This document shows, in pieces, positions 1-6,614 of a DNA stretch of 16,866 nt (positions are counted from its first letter, which is position 1; each line of letters opens with the position of its first letter). Source of the stretch: Actinomycetes bacterium (GTDB lineage: Bacteria; Actinomycetota; Actinomycetes; Streptosporangiales; Streptosporangiaceae). Position numbers and translations under genes: made by a program. The stretch is taken from contig JAFACJ010000201.1 in NCBI GenBank assembly GCA_023425615.1, positions 1 through 16,866 on the forward strand, given 5' to 3'. Below the pieces are notes generated by a model. That model did no database searches and had not been told where the DNA came from. It saw nothing but the letters and a program-made list of their open reading frames with translations.

Positions 1-57
1 CCGCCCGCTCCCCGCCCGTCCGGGCCCCCCGCCACGGGGCGCCCAGGACCCCGTCAC

Positions 58-267
58 CTTGGTCGGGCCTGTCGATGAGGGCGTCCCGTCGCCTCGGCCT
101 AGCTTGCTGGCGAGGGCGTCCCGTCGCTTGGTCGAGCCTGCTGGCGAGGGCATCCGTCATCTTGGTCGGGCCTGCTGGCGAGGGCATCCCGTCATCTCGG
201 CCGAGAGCCCGCTGATGAGGACACCCCGCTCGCTGAGCGAGACGCCTATCGCGCGGGACATCCGTTA
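58..267. repeat. Degenerate tandem repeat, about 35-bp period
   Basis: About six imperfect copies can be aligned, starting near 58, 93, 128, 161, 196 and 231. Most are 35 bp; the third is 33 bp and the last is longer and diverged. Each has a core like GGTCGGGCCTGCTGGCGAGG followed by GCATCCCGTC. Positions 41-57 look like the end of a further unit. The period is not a multiple of three, so the reading frame rotates between copies, which argues against a protein repeat. Scattered relatives of the core (GATGAGGACGCCCGT at 421) continue to the right. No function is evident. Confidence 0.65.
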
Positions 268-785
268 GTACTGCAACGACAGGTCTACGAGATCGTTTAC
301 GAAGCAGCCGGCCACAGGGCCGAGTGTGGCGCCGAGACCCGCATGCCGACCGGTATCGCCGCTGGTCGGAGCCTCGGCCTCGGCAACCTGTCGCTGCGGT
401 ATCAGACGGAGGATCCGCCGGATGAGGACGCCCGTTAGAGGGGACGCCTGCCTGGCGGAGGAGTCCGCCAAGGGGAACGTCCAATGGACGGGGTGTCCGC
501 TGGCAGGGGTTCGCCAGGGATGTCCGGATGTCCGGCGGAGGAACCTGCCGGATGGGGACTCTCATCAGGCAGGGCATCGGGAGCGGAGGAGTTCGCCGGG
601 GACGTCTACCCGATGGGCACCTGGGCGGGGCGTTCGTCGATGGAGGAGTTCGTCGGGGAGACGTCTGGGAGTAGGGCGTCTGGGGGCGGAGGAGTTCGGC
701 GGGTAGGGGTGTTCGCTGCGTGGGGTGCCTGGTGAGGGGGTTGGCGGGGTGGGAGGGGGAAGGTGCGGGGTCTTAGGGTGAAAAG
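268..785. other. Gene-free stretch with a possible gene remnant
   Basis: No open frame here has both a credible start and protein-like codon use. One plus-strand frame (271-438, stop TAG at 436) reads like real protein, beginning LQRQVYEIVYEAAGHRAECG, but it has no start codon before an internal ATG at about 343 and runs upstream into the repeat array. It may be the tail of a decayed gene. From about 480 to 750 the DNA is purine-rich on the plus strand, with loosely repeated GGAGGAGTTCG-like words (588, 642 and 687 regions). Nothing else was recognised. Confidence 0.35.
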
Positions 786-1433
786 GTGGAAGACGGGTTG
801 CGGGAGCGCAAGAAGAAGGAGACCAGGCAGCTGATCTCCGATGCGGCTACGCGGCTCTTCTTGGAGCGGGGGTTCGAGGCCGTCACGGTCGGGGAGGTGG
901 CGGAGGCGGCCGAGGTCTCGGCGAAGACGGTGTTCAACTATTTTCCGCATAAAGAGGATCTGTTCCTCGATCGGCTTCCTGAGGCGCTGGAGTTGATCGG
1001 GAGGGCGGTGCGGGAGCGGGCGCCGGGCGTGCATCCGGTCGACGCGGTGCGGGAGCTGCTGGTGCGGCTGCTGGCCGAAGGCGATCAGCTCAGCGGGTAT
1101 GTGGAACGGCCTACTTTCGCCCGGTATTGGGAGGTCGTGTGGGAGTCGCCGGCTCTCAAGGCCAGGATCCGGGAGTTCGTGCAGGAGGTGGAGGGGCTCG
1201 TCGCCGGGCTCTTCGCGGAGGTCGTCGGGACGGATCCCGTCGCGCCGGGCAACCGGATGGCGGCGGCGGTGGTCGTGGCCGCCTATCGCACCGTCTATGA
1301 GACGGGTGTGCGCCGTGCCCTCGCCGGGGAGGGCGGGGATGAGCTGCGTGACGAGCTGGTCGTCCTGGCCGGGAGGTTGTTTCGCGGTATCAGGCCGGTG
1401 GTGGACGACTGCCTGGTGCACGGGTGCGGCTGA
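786..1433 (+). CDS. TetR/AcrR-family transcriptional regulator
   Basis: This is a 215-residue DNA-binding repressor-type protein. The N-terminal TetR helix-turn-helix covers roughly residues 8-57, with the recognition region reading VSAKTVFNYFPHKEDLFLDR. The rest is a helical ligand/dimerisation domain (about 60-215) with no recognisable ligand signature. The start is GTG at 786, which places the helix-turn-helix at the usual distance from the N-terminus. No strong ribosome-binding site precedes it, only GGAGGGGAAGG some 30 nt upstream. The next regulator follows 14 nt after the stop on the same strand. No enzyme or transporter gene adjoins to suggest a target. The family call is secure; the regulon is unknown. 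Confidence 0.88.
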   Translation: MEDGLRERKKKETRQLISDAATRLFLERGFEAVTVGEVAEAAEVSAKTVFNYFPHKEDLFLDRLPEALELIGRAVRERAPGVHPVDAVRELLVRLLAEGDQLSGYVERPTFARYWEVVWESPALKARIREFVQEVEGLVAGLFAEVVGTDPVAPGNRMAAAVVVAAYRTVYETGVRRALAGEGGDELRDELVVLAGRLFRGIRPVVDDCLVHGCG

Positions 1434-1453
1434 TAGCGTCTGGACACGTGTCC
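1434..1453 (+). promoter_or_regulatory. Candidate leaderless promoter and operator for second TetR gene
   Basis: TAGCGT at 1434-1439 fits an actinobacterial -10 (TANNNT) and lies 8 nt before the GTG at 1448, the spacing of a leaderless transcript. GGACACGTGTCC at 1442-1453 is a perfect 12-bp palindrome that covers the predicted transcription start and the start codon. This is typical of an autorepressor site, but binding is inferred. Confidence 0.45.
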
Positions 1454-1987
1454 GTGCATGAGTCCACCCGCCGGAGGCTGACCGAACGCCAGGCCGGTAC
1501 CGTCCGCAAGCTGACCGAGGCGGCGGTCGCCGAGGTGCGGGAGACGGGCTACGACGGGCTGACCGTCCGGAACGTCGCGCGCCGGGCGGGGGTGGCGCCG
1601 GCGACGGCGTACACCTACTTCGCCTCCAAGAACCATCTGATCACCGAGGTGTTCTGGCGCCGACTGAAGGAGCTGCCCGCCGCCGAGGGCGACGCCGCCG
1701 AGGCGCTGCGAGGGATCCTCCTGCTCGTCGCGGAGGAGCCCGAACTGGCCGCCGCCTGCACCACCGCCGTCCTCGCGTCCGATCCCGACGTCCAGGAGCT
1801 GCGGCTGCGGATCATCAGGAACATCCGCGGCCGGCTGATCGACGCGCTGGGCCGGGAGGATCCGGTGATCCTCGACGCGCTGGAGATGGCCTACGCCGGC
1901 GCACTCCTGCAGGCGGGCATGGGCTACACGTCCTACGCCGAGGCAGCCGACCGGCTCGCCGCGGTCGTCCGCCTCGTCACCCGCTGA
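1448..1987 (+). CDS. TetR-family transcriptional regulator
   Basis: This is a 179-residue regulator if it starts at GTG 1448. In-frame GTG codons at 1424 (overlapping the previous gene) and 1454 are alternatives. I chose 1448 because a TANNNT hexamer lies 8 nt upstream and no Shine-Dalgarno sequence is visible, which suggests a leaderless message. The TetR helix-turn-helix occupies about residues 14-63, with GLTVRNVARRAGVAPATAYT and then YFASKNHLITEVFWRR. The C-terminal part is helical and of the short (about 190 aa) TetR class. It is unlike the preceding TetR beyond the fold, so the pair is not an obvious recent duplication. The target genes are unknown; the dyads at 2070-2128 are candidate sites. 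Confidence 0.85.
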   Translation: MSVHESTRRRLTERQAGTVRKLTEAAVAEVRETGYDGLTVRNVARRAGVAPATAYTYFASKNHLITEVFWRRLKELPAAEGDAAEALRGILLLVAEEPELAAACTTAVLASDPDVQELRLRIIRNIRGRLIDALGREDPVILDALEMAYAGALLQAGMGYTSYAEAADRLAAVVRLVTR

Positions 1988-2024
1988 CGCCTCATCCCAC
2001 GCGGAGGGGATGCAGGACGCCGGT

Positions 2025-2042
2025 ATGGAGGCGGCCCTCCAT
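2025..2042 (+). terminator. Short hairpin after second TetR gene
   Basis: ATGGAGG (2025-2031) and CCTCCAT (2036-2042) form a perfect 7-bp stem with a CGGC loop, 37 nt after the stop codon. No T-run follows, so it is at best a weak terminator. Confidence 0.3.
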
Positions 2043-2069
2043 CTGGTCGGCCGCTACGCGGATCGCCCT

Positions 2070-2128
2070 CGGTGAGCTCACCGTGACGGTCTCCTTTTAT
2101 GAGACGCGACGGTCTCCTCTTATGAGAG
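2070..2128. promoter_or_regulatory. Cluster of dyads: one palindrome and two tandem operator-like copies
   Basis: CGGTGAGCTCACCG (2070-2083) is a perfect 14-bp palindrome. Directly after it are two copies of a 21-bp element at 2085-2105 and 2108-2128 (23-bp spacing, two mismatches). Each contains GTCTC, seven spacer bases, then GAGAC (GAGAG in the second copy). The 23-bp phasing, close to two helical turns, and the internal inverted symmetry look like tandem binding sites for a dimeric regulator. The binding protein is unknown; the two adjacent TetR proteins are candidates. Confidence 0.5.
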
Positions 2129-2223
2129 AGTGGCGGTCCGCGTTCATTCCTGCAACGTGCGGGGTCTCACGCCGCCGCCGGTGTCCGTGATAAGACGCTC
2201 CCGCCGGTAAGGCCGAGGGGACG

Positions 2224-2251
2224 TTCGATAGTGTTCAGACGTTGCTAGGTT
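2224..2251 (+). promoter_or_regulatory. Possible promoter of DLW-39-type gene
   Basis: TTCGAT (2224-2229) and TAGGTT (2246-2251) are separated by 16 bp. This would give a leader of roughly 30 nt before the ATG at 2291. The match is weak, and other hexamers such as TAGTGT at 2229 are possible. Confidence 0.25.
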
Positions 2252-2290
2252 TGAGTTCCGACCACTGTCGACGGTGAAGGGGTCCTCATC

Positions 2291-2407
2291 ATGAAAAAGC
2301 TTCTCGTGCTCGCCATTCTCGGCCTCGGCGGCTTCGCCATCTGGAAGCGCCTCCAGCAGGACCGCGCCGAGCTGGACCTGTGGACGGAAGCCACCTCCAC
2401 CGAATGA
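2291..2407 (+). CDS. DLW-39-family small protein
   Basis: This 38-residue protein begins MKKLLVLAIL and continues through GLGGFAIWKRLQQDRAELDL to WTEATSTE. It has one hydrophobic N-terminal helix (about residues 3-18) followed by a short charged tail with the D-L-W tripeptide that names the family. Such proteins of about 39 residues are widely conserved in Actinobacteria near gyrA and the tRNA-Ile/tRNA-Ala genes, which matches the tRNA-Ala 107 bp downstream. GAAGGGG lies about 8 nt before the ATG as a ribosome-binding site. It is probably a membrane-anchored or membrane-associated micropeptide. The family's function is not established. Confidence 0.85.
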   Translation: MKKLLVLAILGLGGFAIWKRLQQDRAELDLWTEATSTE

Positions 2408-2469
2408 CGCGCTGACGGGAACCGGCGCCGTCTGACCATCAGCGGCGCCGTTTCACTGCCGGAAACCCG

Positions 2470-2499
2470 TTCGCGACCAGCCCCGTTCCCCGGTACGCT
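2470..2499 (+). promoter_or_regulatory. Likely tRNA-Ala promoter
   Basis: TACGCT (2494-2499) is a good TANNNT -10 element 15 nt before the mature tRNA 5' end. TTCGCG (2470-2475) lies 18 bp upstream as a partial -35. The assignment is by position and consensus only. Confidence 0.4.
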
Positions 2500-2514
2500 G
2501 GCTCCGCTGACCAA

Positions 2515-2587
2515 GGGGCCGTAGCTCACCAGGTAGAGCACTTGTTTTGCATACAAGAGGTATGGGGTTCGAGTCCCCACGGCTCCA
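2515..2587 (+). tRNA. tRNA-Ala (anticodon TGC)
   Basis: This is a complete 73-nt cloverleaf. The acceptor stem pairs GGGGCCG with CGGCTCC and contains the G3:U70 pair that is the alanine identity element. The anticodon stem CTTGT/ACAAG encloses the loop TTTGCAT, with anticodon TGC at 2548-2550. The T-arm contains GGTTCGAGTCC. The discriminator base is A at 2587 and CCA is not encoded. A strong hairpin terminator begins 8 nt downstream, so this tRNA is probably transcribed alone. Confidence 0.97.
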
Positions 2588-2594
2588 CATCCGA

Positions 2595-2622
2595 CGCCCT
2601 GGCCTCTCCGGAGGCCGGGGCG
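2595..2622 (+). terminator. tRNA-Ala terminator
   Basis: CGCCCTGGCCTC (2595-2606) pairs with GAGGCCGGGGCG (2611-2622), giving 12 bp with one G-U pair and the loop TCCG. The moderately T-rich TTCGTCGTCT follows. Confidence 0.8.
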
Positions 2623-3099
2623 TTCGTCGTCTCCGGCGTGGCCGTCGGGTGTCATCGTGACGCGGGCGCCGCCGAGCGGCTCGTGGCGCGGGCGGTGCGG
2701 TGAAGCGGAACAGAGGCAGGTCGCTCCCGAGTGGCCCGGGGAAGTCACCACTCGGTGCGGCGAGCGCACGTCTCCACGACACCGCCGCCGCTGCTTGGCC
2801 ATGGCCGCGTGTAGATCCATTATCTCGGGCGCCGGCTCGCCTGTCGCCGTTCCCGCACTGATTTTGCGCGACGGTCTGCGCTTCGTGGTGGAGCCGAGTC
2901 GCCGGACGCGCCGCCCGCCGGGCGTCCGGATGCCGTACGGCCCTGGTCGTCGAGCTGCGGGAGATCGTCATCTTCCTCACCCGGCCATCTCGGCCTGCCG
3001 CCGGGCGCCCAGCCGAACGGCCAGGTGAACACCTTGATCGCGAGGCGCGCCAGGGGGGCGCGAGAGGCCGGAACGGCTTAGCTCCGGGCCTGCGGCGGG
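2623..3099. other. No supportable gene between tRNA and helicase leader
   Basis: Open frames exist on both strands because of the high GC content, but their products are arginine- and proline-rich without recognisable domains. The least implausible is a minus-strand GTG frame (3032 to 2820, 70 residues, with an acidic PGEEDDDLPQLDDQG segment), which lacks a ribosome-binding site and looks like nothing I know. I see no repeats or strong structures. The stretch could be a decayed gene. Confidence 0.4.
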
Positions 3100-3289
3100 T
3101 ATGCTGAAGAGCCGTTGTGGAAAACAATGGCATAAAGCCTGTTTTCACGGCGTTAGTTCAGTGTTCACCAATCTCACGGTGTGCCGCCCGTCGGCCGCCG
3201 GGCTCGTCCTTGCAGCGACCCTCTTACCATGTGCGTGCATCAGGCACGGGGGGCCTCCCGAGACGTGCCCCCCTCTCGGAAGGTAGTAC
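3100..3289 (+). promoter_or_regulatory. Promoter and long leader of DEAD-box helicase gene
   Basis: TATGCT at 3100-3105 is a good -10; the best -35 at 17 bp spacing (CTTAGC, 3077) is poor. Transcription from here would leave a leader of about 175 nt. It contains a 7-bp dyad GAAAACA (3120-3126) / TGTTTTC (3140-3146) and, close to the ribosome-binding site, a GC stem in the region 3243-3275 (GGGGGGC / GCCCCCC). Long structured leaders occur on cold-regulated helicase genes; applying that here is inference. GGAAGG at 3277-3282 is the ribosome-binding site for GTG 3290. Confidence 0.4.
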
Positions 3290-4861
3290 GTGTCAGACGT
3301 CTCCCCTGCCCTGTCCGCCCCTGCCATGGAAGAAGAGAACCTGCCCTCCTTCGCCGAACTCGGTCTGCCCTCCGCCCTGGTGGACGCGCTGGCCCGCAAC
3401 GGCATCACCCACCCGTTCCCCATCCAGGCCGCCTCCATCCCCGACGCGCTGGCCGGCCGTGACATCCTCGGCCGCGGTAAGACCGGCTCGGGCAAGACGC
3501 TCGGCTTCGGCCTGCCACTGCTCACCCTGCTGGCGCACCGCCAGGCCAAGCCCAAGAAGCCGCTCGGCCTCATCCTGGTGCCCACCCGCGAACTGGCACA
3601 GCAGGTGCAGACCAACCTGGAGCCGCTCGGCCGCGCCGTCGGGCTGCGCATGAAGACGGTCATCGGCCAGACCTCGATGCCCCGGCAGATCGACGCGCTG
3701 CGCCGCGGCGTGGAGATCCTGGTGGCCACCCCGGGTCGGCTGAAGGACCTCATGCGCCAGGGCGCCTGCGACCTGTCGGAGGTGCGCATCGCGGTGCTGG
3801 ACGAGGCCGACCACATGGCCGACATGGGCTTCCTGCCCGACGTCACCGACATCCTGAACGAGGTGCGTCCCGGCGGGCAGCGGATGCTCTTCTCCGCCAC
3901 CCTCGACCGCGAGGTCGACGTGCTGGTCGACAAGTACCTCCACGACCCGGTCACCCACGCGCTCAGCGAGATCGACGACCCGGTCGACACGATGGAGCAC
4001 CACCTTCTCCTGGTCCCGCCGAAGGAGAAGAACACCATCACCGCCGAGATCGCCAACCGGCAGGGCAGGACGATCCTGTTCGCCCGCACCAAGCACGGTG
4101 TCGACCGGATCGCCAAGCAGCTCACCGCGGTCGGCGTGCGCGCGGCCGGCCTGCACGGCGGCAAGTCGCAGAACCTGCGCACCCGGACCCTCGCGGAGTT
4201 CCGCGAGGGCCGCATCAGCGTCCTGGTCGCCACGGACGTCGCCGCGCGCGGCATCCACGTGGACGACGTCAGCCTGGTGCTGCACGTCGACCCGCCGGCC
4301 GACCACAAGGACTACATGCACCGCGCCGGGCGTACCGCGCGGGCGGGGGAGAAGGGCACCGTCGTCACCATGGTGCTCTCCCACCAGCTCCGGGCGACGA
4401 CCTCGATGATGCGCCGCGCGGGCATCCACGCCGAGCGGCTGAAGGTCACCTCGATGGACCCGGCACTGGTCGCGCTGACCGGCGCGCGTGAGCCGTCGGG
4501 AGAGCCCATCACCGAGCCGATCATCCCCGAGCAGGAGAAGCGCTCGTCGCGGCGCCAGGGCGGCTTCGGCGGCGGCCGTGGCGGCCACCGCAGGGGAGGC
4601 CCGCGGCGGTTCCGCGACGGCGAGGGCGGTTCGCCCGAGGGCGGGAGCCGTCCCTACCGCGGCGACCGCGACTCCTTCGAGGGCGGCAACGCCGGTTCCC
4701 ACACCCGCGATGACGACCGCGGCGGCCGTCCCTTCCGGGAGCGCGGCGACCGCGAGGGCGGCAAGGGCCGGCCCTACCGCGCCAACCGGCACGCGGGAGG
4801 CAACTCCTCCTCCGGCGGCGGTGACCGTCCGTATCGTCGGAAGCGCTCGACGAACGCATAA
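3290..4861 (+). CDS. DEAD-box ATP-dependent RNA helicase
   Basis: This 523-residue protein has all the superfamily 2 DEAD-box motifs in order. They are the Q-motif region FAELGLP...HPFPIQAASIP (21-51), Walker A GKTGSGKT (63-70), PTRELAQQV (98-106), TPGR (147-150), DEAD (171-174), SAT (202-204), ARGIHVDD (319-326) and HRAGRTARAG (344-353). From about residue 417 a tail of roughly 105 residues is rich in Arg, Gly and Asp with RGG-like elements; such tails usually bind RNA without sequence specificity. It should unwind RNA duplexes during ribosome assembly, mRNA turnover or cold adaptation. GTG 3290 is chosen because GGAAGG lies 7 nt upstream; ATG 3326 would also keep the Q-motif. The gene is monocistronic, between a long leader and a strong terminator. 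DeaD/RhlE-like is the closest label; I give no symbol. Confidence 0.96.
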   Translation: MSDVSPALSAPAMEEENLPSFAELGLPSALVDALARNGITHPFPIQAASIPDALAGRDILGRGKTGSGKTLGFGLPLLTLLAHRQAKPKKPLGLILVPTRELAQQVQTNLEPLGRAVGLRMKTVIGQTSMPRQIDALRRGVEILVATPGRLKDLMRQGACDLSEVRIAVLDEADHMADMGFLPDVTDILNEVRPGGQRMLFSATLDREVDVLVDKYLHDPVTHALSEIDDPVDTMEHHLLLVPPKEKNTITAEIANRQGRTILFARTKHGVDRIAKQLTAVGVRAAGLHGGKSQNLRTRTLAEFREGRISVLVATDVAARGIHVDDVSLVLHVDPPADHKDYMHRAGRTARAGEKGTVVTMVLSHQLRATTSMMRRAGIHAERLKVTSMDPALVALTGAREPSGEPITEPIIPEQEKRSSRRQGGFGGGRGGHRRGGPRRFRDGEGGSPEGGSRPYRGDRDSFEGGNAGSHTRDDDRGGRPFRERGDREGGKGRPYRANRHAGGNSSSGGGDRPYRRKRSTNA

Positions 4862-4870
4862 GTCGTATCG

Positions 4871-4905
4871 GTGCAGGCCGGGTCCCTTGCGGATCCGGCC
4901 TGCAC
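4871..4905 (+). terminator. Helicase gene terminator
   Basis: GTGCAGGCCGGGTCC (4871-4885) pairs with GGATCCGGCCTGCAC (4891-4905), giving 15 bp with one G-U pair and a 5-nt loop. It starts 10 nt after the stop codon. Confidence 0.85.
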
Positions 4906-4925
4906 TATGTCGGCTTTGAAAGTTC

Positions 4926-4956
4926 TTCACCGTTTGTGGCGGTAGCGCTCTAGACT
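4926..4956 (+). promoter_or_regulatory. Possible promoter of polysaccharide deacetylase gene
   Basis: TTCACC (4926-4931) and TAGACT (4951-4956) are separated by 19 bp and lie about 27 nt before the first candidate start codon. The -10 is good and the -35 partial. Confidence 0.35.
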
Positions 4957-4982
4957 CCGATGGTTCGTGGTGACCGCGAGGA

Positions 4983-5807
4983 ATGCGGGGATCTGTGCGC
5001 TGGGGCAGGAGGCGGGCGATCGGCGTCGCCGGACTGGCGGTGCTGATGCTGCTGCTGTCGGGTGGTTCGGTGCGGGGTGACCGCACGGTGGAGCGGACCT
5101 CCGCCGAGGCCGGACGGCGGCCGGGGGCCACCGTCTCCCCCAGTCCGCTCCCGACGCTGCCGCCCAGCTTCGAGCGGCCCAAGACGGACTGCAAGAAGCT
5201 GAAGTGCGTCGCCCTCACCTTCGACGACGGCCCGGGGCCCTTCACTGACGGGCTGCTGGAGATGCTCGCCAAGAACAACGCGAAGGTGACGTTCTTCGTG
5301 ATGGGCCCGAACGCCGAGCGCTTCCCCGCCAGTGTGCTGCGCGCCGCCGAGGACGGGCACGAGATCGGCAACCACACCCAGCACCACCTCCAGCTCACCG
5401 CGGTCTCCGGCAAGACGATCCACCGGGAGATGGAGGGCACCAGCCGGGCCATCGAGCGCATCCTCGGCTTCGGGCCGACCCTGTTCCGCCCTCCTTACGG
5501 CGCCACCGACGGGCGGGTGCAGAAGGAGGCGCGCGAGGAGGGCATGGCGGTGATCCTCTGGAGCGTCGACACCGACGACTGGCGCGACAAGAGCAGCCGC
5601 GTCGTGGCCCGCCGCGCCATCCGCGGCATGCACCGGGGCGCGATCATCCTGATGCACGACATCCACCCGACGACCGTGGAGGCCGTGCCCGAGATCCTGC
5701 GCGCGGCCAAGCGCAAGGGCTTCACGCTGGCGACCGTCACCGACGTCCTGACGGGCCTGGGCGCCGAGAGCGACCCGAAGCCCGGCAGGAAGTACCTGGG
5801 CCGTTAG
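4983..5807 (+). CDS. Secreted or membrane-anchored polysaccharide deacetylase (NodB domain, CE4)
   Basis: This protein of up to 274 residues belongs to the metal-dependent carbohydrate esterase 4 fold. An N-terminal basic stretch and hydrophobic helix (about 12-29) form a signal peptide or anchor, followed by a Pro/Ser-rich linker (50-65). The NodB motifs are intact: TFDDGPG (79-85, catalytic base and metal Asp at 81-82), HTQHH (131-135, metal ligands), RPPYGA (169-174), WSVDTDDW (193-200) and LMHDIH (223-228). It probably removes acetyl groups from N-acetylated sugars of peptidoglycan or another wall glycan outside the membrane. The start is uncertain: ATG 4983 directly abuts GAGGA, while GTG 4995 gives a more normal spacing and loses only four residues. 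The stop overlaps the convergent acyltransferase stop. Confidence 0.93.
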   Translation: MRGSVRWGRRRAIGVAGLAVLMLLLSGGSVRGDRTVERTSAEAGRRPGATVSPSPLPTLPPSFERPKTDCKKLKCVALTFDDGPGPFTDGLLEMLAKNNAKVTFFVMGPNAERFPASVLRAAEDGHEIGNHTQHHLQLTAVSGKTIHREMEGTSRAIERILGFGPTLFRPPYGATDGRVQKEAREEGMAVILWSVDTDDWRDKSSRVVARRAIRGMHRGAIILMHDIHPTTVEAVPEILRAAKRKGFTLATVTDVLTGLGAESDPKPGRKYLGR

Positions 5808-6592
5808 CCGGTCTGCTCGCGGGGGGAGTCCCGGCCCGGCGCGGGCGGCTCGGGCGCGGAGTCCTGCTCGCGCATCTTGTCCTGGAGCTCCTGGAGCCCG
5901 CTCATCCCGGCCACCGACAGCAGCGCCAGCTCCTCGGCGGTGATGAGCTGCGGCTTGTTCTTCAGCGGCGGCTGCCAGCCCTCCTCCGGGTCGTACCGGC
6001 GGACGATCTTCGCGGGGACGCCCGCGATGACGCAGTTGTCGGGGAACTCGCCGCGCACCACCGCGCCGCCGGCCACCGCCACGTTGCGGCCCAGCTTCGT
6101 CCCCGGCAGCACGATCGCCCCGGTGCCCAGCCAGCAGCCGTCACCGATCTCGACGGCGCTGTTCTCCGGCCACTGCCGGCCGATCGGCGCGTCGATCTCG
6201 GCGTAGGTGTGGTTCTGGTCGGTGATGTAGACGTAGGGCCCGGTGAAGACGTCGTCGCCGATCGAGATCGACTGGTGGCCGACGATGTGGCTGCCCCTGC
6301 CGATGGAGCAGCTCGCGCCGATCCGGACGATGACGTCGGGTCCCAGTTCGAGTCCCGGCACGAAACCCGCAGAGATCGACACATGGGTGCCGATCAGGGT
6401 GTGCGCGCCGACGGAGATCCAGGGGTCGCCGAAGATGGCGCCCTGCGGAAAGGCGATGCACGCCCCCTCCCCCAGGTGGTGGAAGCGGGTGCCCGCGGGT
6501 GAGGCGGGGCTGATCTCGCCCAGCCTGCGGATCAGTGCGTAGGCCTTGTGCACGGCCTTTCCGGCCAGCCGGCGCGCGCCATCCTTCAACAT
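5804..6592 (-). CDS. Left-handed beta-helix acyltransferase (hexapeptide-repeat family)
   Basis: This 262-residue protein has imperfect hexapeptide repeats from about residue 55 to 195 ([LIV]-G-x4 turns such as IGTHVS, IGRGSHIVG, IGDDVF, LGTGAIVLPG, AGVPAKIV). A loop, YITDQNHTYAEIDAPIGRQ (about 121-139), resembles the catalytic-His region of maltose/galactoside O-acetyltransferase and WbbJ-like enzymes. It probably transfers an acetyl or other acyl group from CoA to a sugar or glycolipid, acting as a trimer in the cytoplasm. A Glu/Pro-rich tail follows about residue 240. It is convergent with the polysaccharide deacetylase, and the two stop codons overlap in TTAG (5804-5807). The ATG has no Shine-Dalgarno sequence; TACCTT 7 nt upstream could be a -10 for a leaderless message. 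The substrate is unknown. Confidence 0.87.
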   Translation of the reverse strand: MLKDGARRLAGKAVHKAYALIRRLGEISPASPAGTRFHHLGEGACIAFPQGAIFGDPWISVGAHTLIGTHVSISAGFVPGLELGPDVIVRIGASCSIGRGSHIVGHQSISIGDDVFTGPYVYITDQNHTYAEIDAPIGRQWPENSAVEIGDGCWLGTGAIVLPGTKLGRNVAVAGGAVVRGEFPDNCVIAGVPAKIVRRYDPEEGWQPPLKNKPQLITAEELALLSVAGMSGLQELQDKMREQDSAPEPPAPGRDSPREQTG

Positions 6593-6600
6593 GGGGGTAA

Positions 6601-6614
6601 AGGTACATGTACCT
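6601..6614. promoter_or_regulatory. 14-bp perfect palindrome at acyltransferase start
   Basis: AGGTACATGTACCT is its own reverse complement and lies 8 nt upstream of the minus-strand ATG at 6592, overlapping the TACCTT hexamer that would be its -10. The position suits a repressor site; the regulator is unknown. Confidence 0.4.

Noticed and set aside
1..785. Possible CRISPR array in the repeat region
   Set aside because: The units are contiguous and diverged, with no unique spacers between constant repeats and no cas genes nearby.
606..1421. 271-codon minus-strand frame opposite the first TetR gene
   Set aside because: Pro/Arg/His-rich shadow of a clear TetR helix-turn-helix gene.
2820..3032. 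70-codon minus-strand frame with an acidic EEDDDLPQLDD segment
   Set aside because: No ribosome-binding site, no recognised family and no conserved neighbour; kept only as a remark on the gene-poor stretch.
2453..3148. Minus-strand frame crossing tRNA-Ala and its terminator
   Set aside because: It would be translated through a mature tRNA gene, and the product is Arg/Pro/Ala-rich without motifs.
3230..3289. Riboswitch upstream of the helicase
   Set aside because: Only GC stems are visible; I recognise no conserved riboswitch core.
3293..5461. Very long minus-strand open frame (about 720 codons) opposite the helicase
   Set aside because: It is antisense to a gene with complete DEAD-box motifs and runs into the deacetylase; its product is a low-complexity Val/Gly/Arg/His/Asp mix typical of GC-rich shadow frames.
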